Part shown: in pieces, positions 1-5,622 of the stretch
Layout: every line of letters begins with the position of its first letter
Position numbering within the stretch: position 1 is the stretch's first letter
Assembly: GCA_900550505.1 (NCBI GenBank)
Contig: URSI01000093.1
Location: 1-5,622 of the forward strand
DNA length: 5,622 nucleotides
Source: an uncultured Eubacteriales bacterium
Lineage (GTDB): Bacteria; Bacillota; Clostridia; Oscillospirales; CAG-382
Direction: 5' to 3'
The notes under the pieces: model-generated
What the model was told of the DNA's origin: nothing
Seen by the model: only the letters and a program-made list of their open reading frames with translations
Database searches by the model: none
Program-made: the position numbers and the translations under genes

Positions 1-1
1 C

Positions 2-55
2 GTAAGCTGTCACGATCCGCAGACATATATCAGCAACGATCCGTTTAAATTTTGA
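2..55 (+). CDS. C-terminal end of an unidentified protein (5' end outside window)
   Basis: Reading from base 2 gives an open frame of 17 codons ending at TGA 53-55 (residues VSCHDPQTYISNDPFKF). The codons (CCG, AGC, AAC, CAG) look like those of the other genes here. The stop overlaps the GAGGAG ribosome binding site of the next gene, the usual arrangement for translationally coupled genes in one operon. A competing frame from base 1 ends at TAA 46-48 but is Ser/Arg-rich and less protein-like. Too little is visible to name a family; the frame choice is inference. Confidence 0.45.
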   Translation, partial: VSCHDPQTYISNDPFKF

Positions 56-59
56 GGAG
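54..59 (+). promoter_or_regulatory. Ribosome binding site deciding the start at 67
   Basis: GAGGAG lies 7 nt before the ATG at 67. An in-frame TTG at 52 would lengthen the protein by five residues, but it overlaps this site and has no site of its own, so ATG 67 is the chosen start. The site overlaps the stop codon (53-55) of the preceding frame, suggesting coupled translation. Confidence 0.75.
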
Positions 60-66
60 TACGAAA

Positions 67-240
67 ATGTCACAATGCGATACCTGTGTATACTTTGACT
101 ATGACGAAGAAAGCGACGAGCGCGTCTGCTGCAAATCGCTGGACGAAGACGAATACGAACGGTTCACATCACGTCACGTCACCGATTGTCCCTATTACCG
201 CACCTACGACGAATATTCAACCGTACGCAAGCAAAACTGA
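67..240 (+). CDS. Small Cys-rich acidic protein, DUF6472-like
   Basis: A 57-residue protein of unknown function. It starts with a CxxC pair (Cys4, Cys7) and has a Cys21-Cys22 pair and Cys41-Pro42. The spacing C-x2-C-x13-CC-x18-C suggests a small metal-binding (probably zinc) or disulfide-stabilised fold. About a quarter of the residues are Asp or Glu (8 D, 7 E) and seven are Tyr. There is no signal peptide or membrane segment, so it should be cytosolic. The overall pattern, CDTCxYFDYDEE near the start and a later DCPYYR, matches my memory of the clostridial DUF6472 family, whose members are short and uncharacterised. It is the second gene of a plus-strand unit whose first gene lies mostly off the left edge. 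Its stop lies 5 nt from the end of the convergent kinase gene. I see no terminator after it. The gene is confidently real; the family name is from memory. Confidence 0.8.
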   Translation: MSQCDTCVYFDYDEESDERVCCKSLDEDEYERFTSRHVTDCPYYRTYDEYSTVRKQN

Positions 241-245
241 CGGGC

Positions 246-1331
246 TCAGCGCTTTACACGCGCGTTCCCGCGCCAGAGCGACCAGATCTGCTCCTCGTCC
301 GCCGGCTGCGCATAGTCGGTCAGGAACGTGGCGGCGAGCGCGCCGCTCGCCCATGCAAATTCGAGCTGTTCTCTGACGGTGCGTCCCGTCAATATGGCAT
401 AAAGCAAGCCGCCGACGAAACCGTCGCCGCCGCCTATGCGGTCAAGCACCTCTATTTCCCGCGGCTCGACGAGTTCCCAGTCATCGTCCACATTGAGGAC
501 CGCGCCCCACATATGGCGACTGGTGCTCAGCACCTCACGAAGCGTCGAGGCGCAGCATGACACGTTGCCGTAAACGTTTTTGACACGTGCTATCATAGAC
601 CTGAAGCTGGCCGTTTTTTCCGAAAGGTCCCGTCCTCCGGCTTCCGGACCGTCAAAACCCAGCGCGAGCTGAAAGTCCTCCTCGTTGCCGACAAGGATAT
701 CCGAAAGCGAAGCTATCTCGGAAAACAATGATGACAGCTGCTCTTTTCTTCCCTCCCAGAACGACTCACGGTAATTCAGATCAAAGGATACGAGCGTCCC
801 GTTACGCCGTGCCGTGCGTGCGATCTCAAGGCAGAGCTCTCCCGTCTGCTCGGAGAGCGCGGCTATAAGCCCCGACATATGTACTATTCCCACGCCGTCT
901 GCACCGAAAAGCGTTTCGAGATCAAAATCCGCAGCCGTCAGCGTTCTGCCGACCTCACCGGCTCTGTCGTTCAGTACCCGTGGACCGCGCCCGCCAAAAC
1001 CGCTGTCGGCAATATTTATCTGGTGTCTGTATCCCCACGGACCGCCCTGCGGAACGATTTTTGCATCGACCTCCATGCCGCGCCGCATCAGGTCGCGCCT
1101 GATATAAGACGCCACCGGGCTGTCCGCGACAAGTGCGGTCAGCACCTTGACAGGCAATCCCAGGAATGAACATACGGACGCCACGTTCGTTTCGGCGCTG
1201 GTTGCCTGAACATTCATCACATCGCCCACTCCGACGGGCTGACCGTCCGGAGGACAGAGCCTCAGCCCCATGCTCGTCGGCACCACGAGCGCATATTTAT
1301 AATCCTTGCGCAAATTTCTCATCGCCGTCAC
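246..1331 (-). CDS. PfkB/ribokinase-family sugar (acid) kinase, 2-keto-3-deoxygluconate kinase-like
   Basis: An ATP-dependent cytosolic kinase of the PfkB family, 361 aa from GTG 1331. The N-terminal substrate-binding part has SAETNVASVCSFLGL (about 45-59), in place of the usual GGAxxNvAxxLarLG. Next come DLNYRESFW (184-192), the DLNYR signature typical of 2-keto-3-deoxygluconate kinases, and GNEEDF (215-220). The C-terminal ATP/anion-hole motif DRIGGGDGF (297-305) carries the expected catalytic base Asp303. The common TLGxxG strand is replaced by STLREV (262-267), so this is an atypical subgroup. It is the last gene of the larA-PHP-gnd operon, 6 nt after the gnd stop. An alternative start, ATG 1322 (358 aa), has a better-placed GGGG; the GTG has no clear binding site, so the start is unsettled. 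Beside gnd the substrate could be gluconate rather than ketodeoxygluconate, since no dehydratase or aldolase is visible. Family assignment is firm; substrate is inference. Confidence 0.88.
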   Translation of the reverse strand: MTAMRNLRKDYKYALVVPTSMGLRLCPPDGQPVGVGDVMNVQATSAETNVASVCSFLGLPVKVLTALVADSPVASYIRRDLMRRGMEVDAKIVPQGGPWGYRHQINIADSGFGGRGPRVLNDRAGEVGRTLTAADFDLETLFGADGVGIVHMSGLIAALSEQTGELCLEIARTARRNGTLVSFDLNYRESFWEGRKEQLSSLFSEIASLSDILVGNEEDFQLALGFDGPEAGGRDLSEKTASFRSMIARVKNVYGNVSCCASTLREVLSTSRHMWGAVLNVDDDWELVEPREIEVLDRIGGGDGFVGGLLYAILTGRTVREQLEFAWASGALAATFLTDYAQPADEEQIWSLWRGNARVKR

Positions 1332-1337
1332 ACCCCG

Positions 1338-2789
1338 TCAGACATTGTAATTAGTAGATGCGGTGCTGCCGCCGGAGCCCGTCCAGTCAGTATGGAAAAA
1401 CTCTCCTCGCGGTCTGTCCGTGCGTTCATATGTGTGCGCGCCGAAGTAATCCCGCTGCGCCTGCAACAGATTGGCCGGCAGTCTTTCGCTCGTACTTGAA
1501 TCAAACCAGCACAGCGCACTGGTCATGGCAGGCAAAGGTACCCCTGCTGTCAACGCCGCAGCACATACGCGCCGCCATCCCGGCAGACATTTTATTACGG
1601 CGTCCCTGAAATAAGGGGCGAGAAGAAGGTTTTCGAGCGAATCGCCGGATTCGTCGAAAGCCTGTTTTATTTTGCCCAGAAACGCACTGCGAATGATACA
1701 CCCTCCGCGCCACATCATGGCTATGGCTCCGTAATCAAGCGCCCAGCCGTATTCCTTCGCGGCACTGCGCATGAGCTGAAATCCCTGAGCGTATGAAACT
1801 ATCTTTGAAGCATAGAGAGCGCTGCGGATATCGTCAACAAACGATGCGGCGTCAACAACGTCAAGCGTTATTTTTCCCCTGCCGAATGTCTCTGAGGCGA
1901 CGACACGCTCAGACTTCATGGCGGAAAGGCAGCGTGCAAACACCGCCTCGCTTATGAGCGTCAACGGAACTCCGGCATCCAACGCCGCGGCAGCGGTCCA
2001 TTTGCCCGTCCCCTTTTGTCCTGCCGTGTCAAGTATCAGGTCAACGGTCGGCGTACCGTCAGCCTCCGTTCTCGCGAGTATGTCGACCGTGATCTCTATC
2101 AGATAGCTGTCAAGCTCCGTTTTGTTCCATTCACGGAACACCTCGCTCATACGCGCACAGTCGAATCCCGGCAACCGTCTCATCAGATCATATGCCTCGC
2201 AAATAAGCTGCATATCCCCGTATTCTATGCCGTTGTGCACCATCTTTACAAAATGTCCCGCGCCGCCTTCTCCGACCCAATCGCAGCAGGGGCTGCCACC
2301 CACCTTTGCGCACACGGCATGAAAGATGGGTCTGACGTGCTCCCAAGCGGCAAACGAACCGCCCGGCATCATGCTCGGGCCTCTGAGCGCTCCCTCCTCA
2401 CCGCCGCTGACACCGGTCCCGACATACAGAAGCCCCTTGCTCTCCACATATGCGGTGCGACGCGCGGTATCAGGAAAATGAGAGTTGCCGCCATCCACGA
2501 TTATATCGCCCGGCTCAAGCAGAGGGATGAGCCGATCTATCATATCATCCACCGCGCTTCCGGCTTTGATCATCATCATGACGATCCTGGGACGGCGGAG
2601 CGAACCGACGAGTTCTTCCAGCGAAAAGGTGCCCGTTATCCTTTTGCCTTTGGCACGTCCGTTTACGAAATCGATAACCCGCTGCTGCGTGCGGTTATAA
2701 ACGCTTACCGAAAAGCCCTTGCTCTCCATGTTCATCACAAGGTTCTCGCCCATGACGGCAAGTCCTATCAAACCGATATCGTTTTTCAT
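1338..2789 (-). CDS. gnd: 6-phosphogluconate dehydrogenase, NADP-dependent, decarboxylating
   Basis: Cytosolic dimeric enzyme of the oxidative pentose phosphate pathway: 6-phospho-D-gluconate + NADP+ gives D-ribulose 5-phosphate + CO2 + NADPH. At 483 aa it is the full long form. The Rossmann motif GLIGLAVMGEN is at 6-16, and NRT at 32-34 fits binding of the NADP 2'-phosphate. GVSGGEEGA is at 126-134. The catalytic Lys182 and Glu189 lie in KMVHNGIEYGDMQLI, and the family signature LDTAGQKGTGKWT is at 253-265. Arg446 and His452 (RDYFGAH) match the substrate-binding pair given by the partner subunit. The Gly/Ser-rich tail ending YNV is the usual C-terminal NADP-contact segment. No key residue is missing. 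The ATG overlaps the PHP gene stop as ATGA, indicating translational coupling; the nearest site is a weak AGAGG about 11 nt upstream. Placement among a LarA-type epimerase and a sugar kinase suggests catabolism of aldonates rather than a general glucose-6-phosphate route; no zwf is visible here. Confidence 0.97.
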   Translation of the reverse strand: MKNDIGLIGLAVMGENLVMNMESKGFSVSVYNRTQQRVIDFVNGRAKGKRITGTFSLEELVGSLRRPRIVMMMIKAGSAVDDMIDRLIPLLEPGDIIVDGGNSHFPDTARRTAYVESKGLLYVGTGVSGGEEGALRGPSMMPGGSFAAWEHVRPIFHAVCAKVGGSPCCDWVGEGGAGHFVKMVHNGIEYGDMQLICEAYDLMRRLPGFDCARMSEVFREWNKTELDSYLIEITVDILARTEADGTPTVDLILDTAGQKGTGKWTAAAALDAGVPLTLISEAVFARCLSAMKSERVVASETFGRGKITLDVVDAASFVDDIRSALYASKIVSYAQGFQLMRSAAKEYGWALDYGAIAMMWRGGCIIRSAFLGKIKQAFDESGDSLENLLLAPYFRDAVIKCLPGWRRVCAAALTAGVPLPAMTSALCWFDSSTSERLPANLLQAQRDYFGAHTYERTDRPRGEFFHTDWTGSGGSTASTNYNV

Positions 2790-3631
2790 CTGACATTCAG
2801 CCTCTTTCTGATGTTTTCAAGCACATCATAAGGTATCCTCATATTCCCGAGTCCCGTACCTATGGAAATATGTGGCTTCATTGCCGCGTGGAAGTCGGTA
2901 CCTCCCGATATGCCAAGTCCCAGCCGCGCCGCAAGTGCGGTATACTTTTCATGCATCTCTTCCGTATATTCCGTATAATACCCTTCAACGCCCGAAAGTC
3001 CGTAAGGTATCAGCTCCTTCAAGAACCGTTCAAGCTGCTCATCGTCAAGGCGTATGAGATGCAAATGTGCTATGTAAGCACCGCCGCCGGCAGCGTTTAT
3101 GACATCTATGCAATCCCTGACCGTCAGCAGCTGGTTTGACGAATAAGCCGGGCGACCGTTTGCAAGATACAGGTCAAACGCCTCCTTGACGGAGCTCACG
3201 TACCCCTTGTCAGCCATCACGGCGGCAAAATGGGCTCTTCCGACCACTCCCGCAGGCGCCTTCGCCAGCGCTTCCTCAAGCGTAACGTCAAAGCCCAGCT
3301 CCTGAAGCTTCTGCGCAGTCTCCACATTTCTTGCCACGCGTGCTTCTCTTACCCTTCTCAGCGTATCAAGCAGCACAGGGCTCTTTATGTCGATATAATA
3401 CCCAAGCACATGAGTCTCAGTCGCCGACTGTGCGGAAAGCTCGATGGCCGGCACCACCTCGACTCCGACCCGTTTGCCCTCCGCCAGCGCCTCTTCTACG
3501 CCGTCGATGTTGTCATGGTCGGTCAAAGCAATGGCGGCAAGGTTATTTGCCTTGGCATGACGTACGAGTTCAGCGGGTTCCATTGAACCGTCCGACTTCA
3601 CGCTATGCGTGTGCAGATCAATATATTTCAC
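2786..3631 (-). CDS. PHP-domain metal-dependent phosphoesterase (YciV/RNase AM-like)
   Basis: A 281-aa PHP-superfamily phosphoesterase with a trinuclear metal site, cytosolic. Visible metal ligands, numbered from the GTG, are DLHTHS (His7, His9), Asp14, TDHD (His39), Glu64 in AIELSA, His74, His134 in GRAHFA, His189 in AHL and the closing GTDFH (Asp246, His248). The architecture, with an inserted helical region at about 85-170, is that of stand-alone PHP enzymes such as E. coli YciV/RNase AM and the Chromobacterium 3',5'-nucleotide phosphatase. Those trim nucleotides or RNA ends, but PHP enzymes also include histidinol phosphatases, so the substrate is open. The start is GTG 3631, because GGAGGA sits 9 nt upstream and the homology begins at KYIDLHTH; an ATG at 3667 would overlap larA by 31 nt and add 12 unrelated residues. 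It lies 5 nt after larA and overlaps gnd by ATGA. Histidinol phosphatase is considered because hisIE is near, but the gene sits in the other transcription unit. Confidence 0.88.
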   Translation of the reverse strand: MKYIDLHTHSVKSDGSMEPAELVRHAKANNLAAIALTDHDNIDGVEEALAEGKRVGVEVVPAIELSAQSATETHVLGYYIDIKSPVLLDTLRRVREARVARNVETAQKLQELGFDVTLEEALAKAPAGVVGRAHFAAVMADKGYVSSVKEAFDLYLANGRPAYSSNQLLTVRDCIDVINAAGGGAYIAHLHLIRLDDEQLERFLKELIPYGLSGVEGYYTEYTEEMHEKYTALAARLGLGISGGTDFHAAMKPHISIGTGLGNMRIPYDVLENIRKRLNVR

Positions 3632-3636
3632 AGTTT

Positions 3637-4887
3637 TTATTCCTCCGTCTTCCCGTCGTATATCCACAAGCCGAGCGCGGGATTTGATATATAATACACT
3701 TCTTCGCCGTCTACAACATTGAAACCGTCACTGAGCCCGGCATATTTTTCCGCCTCGCGTTCATACGGAGCCCATCCGTACCCCGCCTGCTCCAGCTCTC
3801 CCGGCTGCATCAGCGGCGTGCAGTAAGTTATCCTGAACCTGCCGTCACTCGAACCGTGTATCAGATGAGCCGCGACCGAAAGGTTCTGCGCCAGCCTTGT
3901 GTTTTCCTTCACGAGCTGCAATATCCTTTCACGACCGGTATATCCGTATTCACGGATAAGCTCGTCGTTTAACGGGTCCTCGCCGAACTTCGAGACGCCA
4001 GGCGCCAGTACGACCAGCTCGCCTCCGTCCGCAATGGCGCGGCGCGTGCGGTACACTGCCTTGTTGCCCAGCCAGGTGCTCTTGAATTCCCTGCCGTCCA
4101 GATACACCACTATCTTTTTCGGACGGCGGTCAAGATAAGTTACGTTTTTTCTGCGGCTCAAAAGTGCCGCGTGCTCAAATACCTGCCGGTCTCTGCCGAT
4201 AAACAGACCGAATATTTTTGTTTCGCCGTCGCTGCCGCAACCGGTAACGGTGAGCACGTATTCCAGCGGCAAAGATGAAAGATATTTTTCCTGTGCATAA
4301 TCAAACACAGCCCTCACCGGCGTGTCGGTCTCGCCCATTATACGCTCAAGACCGTAAAATGCGCCCAGCATATGTGAGGCGCTTATCATGGAAGTGCCGC
4401 CACAGCCGACAAAAATGTTTTTTGAGTAATTTGCCATGCCGACGACCTCGTGCGGTACAACCTGTCCCACCGATATTATCATATCGTAGCACGGTTTCAG
4501 CAATTCCTTTGACAATTCGACATCTATCGGCTCGCAGACCAATCCTTCGGACACCCTGCTGACATATTCCGCCGGTACGACTCCCACACGCTCGACCCCG
4601 GTCCGCCAGTTGTGCACGATGAGCGAATCGTAGTCCACGCTGCCGCCGAAAAAATCGAGGCACTGCTCTCTGGTCATAGGCTCATGCGTACCCAGCGCCG
4701 GCATTACAGAGCCTTTCGTACCCTCAAGCCCCATCAGCAGCCTTGTGATCGTTCCCGCGCCTGAATGCAACCGCGTATAATCCGGCGGTATTATCAGCGC
4801 GTGACGATATTTTCCGCCGAAATACGAATGCAGCGCAGAGCCGAGTCGTTCCTCAGATATCCCGTTTTCGTCGATTATCCCGAGCAT
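3637..4887 (-). CDS. larA: LarA-family nickel-pincer 2-hydroxyacid racemase/epimerase
   Basis: A 416-aa protein of the lactate racemase (LarA, DUF2088) superfamily, which uses a nickel-pincer nucleotide (NPN) cofactor to invert the C2 hydroxyl of hydroxyacids by hydride transfer. The N-terminal part has PPDYTRLHSGAG (34-45), the PDxTR motif, and ALGTHEPM (64-71). VHNW contains His92. GQVVPH ends at His146, followed by Lys156 in NYSKN and His172 in ASH. The spacings H-10-K-16-H equal those of Lactobacillus plantarum LarA (His174, Lys184, His200), where Lys184 tethers the cofactor. Length is normal for the family, with no signal peptide. It leads the operon, 29 nt or so after a consensus promoter, with GGAGG 10 nt before the ATG. 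No larB, larC or larE for cofactor synthesis is in the window. Family members include racemases of lactate, malate and other acids and at least one reported gluconate 2-epimerase. Next to gnd and a sugar-acid-type kinase, an aldonate substrate is more likely than lactate. The symbol marks the family only. Confidence 0.9.
   Translation of the reverse strand: MLGIIDENGISEERLGSALHSYFGGKYRHALIIPPDYTRLHSGAGTITRLLMGLEGTKGSVMPALGTHEPMTREQCLDFFGGSVDYDSLIVHNWRTGVERVGVVPAEYVSRVSEGLVCEPIDVELSKELLKPCYDMIISVGQVVPHEVVGMANYSKNIFVGCGGTSMISASHMLGAFYGLERIMGETDTPVRAVFDYAQEKYLSSLPLEYVLTVTGCGSDGETKIFGLFIGRDRQVFEHAALLSRRKNVTYLDRRPKKIVVYLDGREFKSTWLGNKAVYRTRRAIADGGELVVLAPGVSKFGEDPLNDELIREYGYTGRERILQLVKENTRLAQNLSVAAHLIHGSSDGRFRITYCTPLMQPGELEQAGYGWAPYEREAEKYAGLSDGFNVVDGEEVYYISNPALGLWIYDGKTEE
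3641..3646 (-). promoter_or_regulatory. Ribosome binding site deciding the PHP gene GTG start
   Basis: GGAGGA on the minus strand is placed 9 nt before GTG 3631 and lies inside the last codons of larA. It supports the GTG over the upstream ATG at 3667 and implies translational coupling with larA. Confidence 0.75.
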
Positions 4888-4897
4888 TTACAGATCG

Positions 4898-4902
4898 CCT
4901 CC
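4898..4902 (-). promoter_or_regulatory. Ribosome binding site of the larA-family gene
   Basis: GGAGG on the minus strand, 10 nt before ATG 4887. It is the only good site in the short predicted leader and fixes the first start of the operon. Confidence 0.75.
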
Positions 4903-4923
4903 GCATACACAAAGTCCGTTATG

Positions 4924-4952
4924 ATTATAACACCGTAAGTAAAATATGTCAA
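4924..4952 (-). promoter_or_regulatory. Perfect-consensus sigma-A promoter for the larA-PHP-gnd-kinase operon
   Basis: On the minus strand TTGACA (4947-4952) and TATAAT (4924-4929) are separated by exactly 17 nt; both hexamers match the sigma-70/sigma-A consensus at every base. The start of transcription would be near 4917, giving a leader of about 29 nt that carries the GGAGG. A 14-bp inverted repeat, GTTAT-N4-ATAAC (4918-4931), covers the -10 box and could be an operator. No other promoter is needed for the next three genes given their tight junctions. Confidence 0.85.
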
Positions 4953-4964
4953 CCGCGTCAATGC

Positions 4965-4989
4965 AAAAGGCACGCGGTCGACGCGTGCC
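4965..4989 (-). terminator. Rho-independent terminator after hisIE
   Basis: On the minus strand, 10 nt after the hisIE stop, GGCACGCG pairs perfectly with CGCGTGCC around a 5-nt loop (arms 4982-4989 and 4969-4976), followed by TTTT (4965-4968) and then GCATTG. The 8-bp GC-rich stem is strong; the T tract is short. It closes the histidine unit 12 bp before the -35 box of the next operon. Read on the plus strand it is not followed directly by a T run, so it is one-directional. Confidence 0.8.
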
Positions 4990-4999
4990 ATCCGTTCGT

Positions 5000-5622
5000 T
5001 TATTTCATGGTCTCCTGCTTTACTTTTTTGTCTATAACGTGACGAGAAGCAAGTTCCTTAAGGATATCTTCAGGCGTTATCCCCATTTCGTTCATAAGCA
5101 CCAGCACATGATACGCAAGGTCGGATATCTCAAATACCGTCTCTTCACAGCTGCCTTTCATCGCGGCAACGACTACCTCGGTCGTCTCCTCTCCTACTTT
5201 TTTCAATATCTTTTCGCGTCCCTTTTCAAAAAGATATGTCGTATAGCTTCCGCTCGGGCGCAGTCTGTTACGCTCCTTCAGAAGCTCATAGAGCCGAGAA
5301 AGTGAAAAATCATCCGTACCGTCGTCATACAGCAATGCGGTAAAACAGCTGTCCGTTCCGAGATGACAGGCCGGTCCGTCCTTGATCACCTCCACCACGA
5401 GCGCGTCACGGTCGCAATCAGCCGTAATCCGTACCACATGCTGAATACAGCCGCTCGTTTCGCCCTTACGCCAAAGCTCACCGCGGCTCCTCGACCAGAA
5501 GCAAGTGCGCTTTTCCCGGATCGTTATTTCAAGGCTCTCACGGTTCATATATGCTACCGTCAGCACCTTTTTAGTGTAAAAATCCTGCACCACCGCAGGA
5601 ATCAGCCCGTCTGCACCGAAAC
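5000..5622 (-). CDS. hisIE: Bifunctional phosphoribosyl-AMP cyclohydrolase / phosphoribosyl-ATP pyrophosphatase, 5' end cut by window
   Basis: Performs steps 2 and 3 of histidine biosynthesis: PR-ATP to PR-AMP (HisE), then ring opening to ProFAR (HisI). The open frame runs to the right edge without a stop; the visible 206 residues begin FGADGLIPAVVQDFY, a near-complete HisI N-terminus, so perhaps 10-20 residues lie outside. A GTG at 5593 is in frame but internal to the conserved region and is not the start. Numbering from 5593, HisI shows ADCDRDA with Asp59, Asp61 and Asp63 for magnesium, and Cys60, Cys76 (ACH) and Cys83 for zinc. HisE, from about residue 100, shows KKVGEETTE (Glu135, Glu136, Glu139) and ExxD-LAYH (Glu155, Asp158), the all-alpha NTP-pyrophosphohydrolase motif. 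Both halves look intact. As in many Bacteria it is probably the last gene of a his operon, since a terminator follows at once; hisF or other his genes would be expected beyond the right edge. Confidence 0.96.
   Translation of the reverse strand, partial: FGADGLIPAVVQDFYTKKVLTVAYMNRESLEITIREKRTCFWSRSRGELWRKGETSGCIQHVVRITADCDRDALVVEVIKDGPACHLGTDSCFTALLYDDGTDDFSLSRLYELLKERNRLRPSGSYTTYLFEKGREKILKKVGEETTEVVVAAMKGSCEETVFEISDLAYHVLVLMNEMGITPEDILKELASRHVIDKKVKQETMK

Noticed and set aside
241..285. Possible bidirectional terminator between the convergent genes (GCGCG-TTCC-CGCGC and an AGCGCT palindrome).
   Set aside because: The stem is only 5 bp, lies inside the kinase coding end, and has no T run on either side. 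Operon ends here remain without a visible terminator.
2016..2831. A 271-codon open frame on the plus strand opposite gnd and the end of the PHP gene.
   Set aside because: It is antisense to well-supported genes, has no recognisable domain or ribosome binding site, and its residues are an out-of-frame reading of Gnd codons.
2786..3631. PHP gene as histidinol phosphatase (hisK) because hisIE is nearby.
   Set aside because: It is separated from hisIE by a terminator and a new promoter and is coupled to larA and gnd; the YciV-like layout with the GTDFH ending fits better.
3230..3687. Two 118-codon plus-strand open frames opposite the PHP gene and larA end.
   Set aside because: Both are antisense to a PHP gene with all metal ligands in place; composition is low-quality and they overlap each other in different frames.
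4346..4663. A 105-codon minus-strand frame inside larA.
   Set aside because: It is a shifted reading of larA codons, Arg/Gly-rich, with no start signal or family resemblance.
4952..4978. Alternative pairing of ACCGCG (4952-4957) with CGCGGT (4973-4978), overlapping the hisIE terminator, as an attenuator.
   Set aside because: It would need sequence downstream of the termination point and is weaker than the 8-bp terminator stem; there is no leader peptide, so it is probably chance repetition of a GC-rich word.

Overview
The window looks like ordinary chromosomal DNA of an anaerobic member of the Clostridia (Bacillota), plausibly an Oscillospiraceae/Ruminococcaceae-type gut bacterium. The reasons are strong GGAGG ribosome binding sites with GTG and ATG starts, a textbook sigma-A promoter, a fused hisIE, a LarA-family enzyme, and a small cysteine-rich acidic protein of a type I associate with Clostridia (recalled as DUF6472). 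This placement is inference; no rRNA or other marker gene is present. I see no tRNA, CRISPR array, insertion sequence or phage gene.

Layout from left to right. Bases 2-55 (+) appear to be the last codons of a gene that starts outside the window. A 57-aa Cys-rich protein follows at 67-240 (+), translationally coupled to it. Convergent with this, ending only 5 nt away, is a four-gene minus-strand operon, in transcription order: a LarA-family nickel-dependent 2-hydroxyacid racemase/epimerase (3637-4887), a PHP-domain phosphoesterase (2786-3631), 6-phosphogluconate dehydrogenase (1338-2789) and a PfkB-family sugar-acid-type kinase (246-1331). Junctions are very tight (5-nt gap, 4-nt ATGA overlap, 6- or 15-nt gap). 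Transcription is probably driven by a perfect TTGACA-N17-TATAAT promoter at 4924-4952. Upstream, also on the minus strand, lies the 3' portion of hisIE (5000 to the right edge), closed by a strong hairpin-plus-T terminator at 4965-4989 that insulates histidine biosynthesis from the lar-gnd operon.

How the genes may work together. LarA-family enzymes invert the alpha-hydroxyl carbon of hydroxyacids, and some members are reported to act on D-gluconate. Next to a sugar-acid-type kinase and Gnd, the simplest reading is a short aldonate route: C2 epimerisation (for example mannonate/gluconate), phosphorylation to 6-phosphogluconate, then oxidative decarboxylation to ribulose 5-phosphate and NADPH. 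The PHP enzyme would be a phosphatase of unknown substrate within this unit. This pathway is an inference from gene neighbourhood and motifs and is the most interesting item in the window. All of the roughly 5.6 kb is coding except the 112-nt hisIE-larA gap and short junctions, so no stretch over 300 bases lacks a gene.
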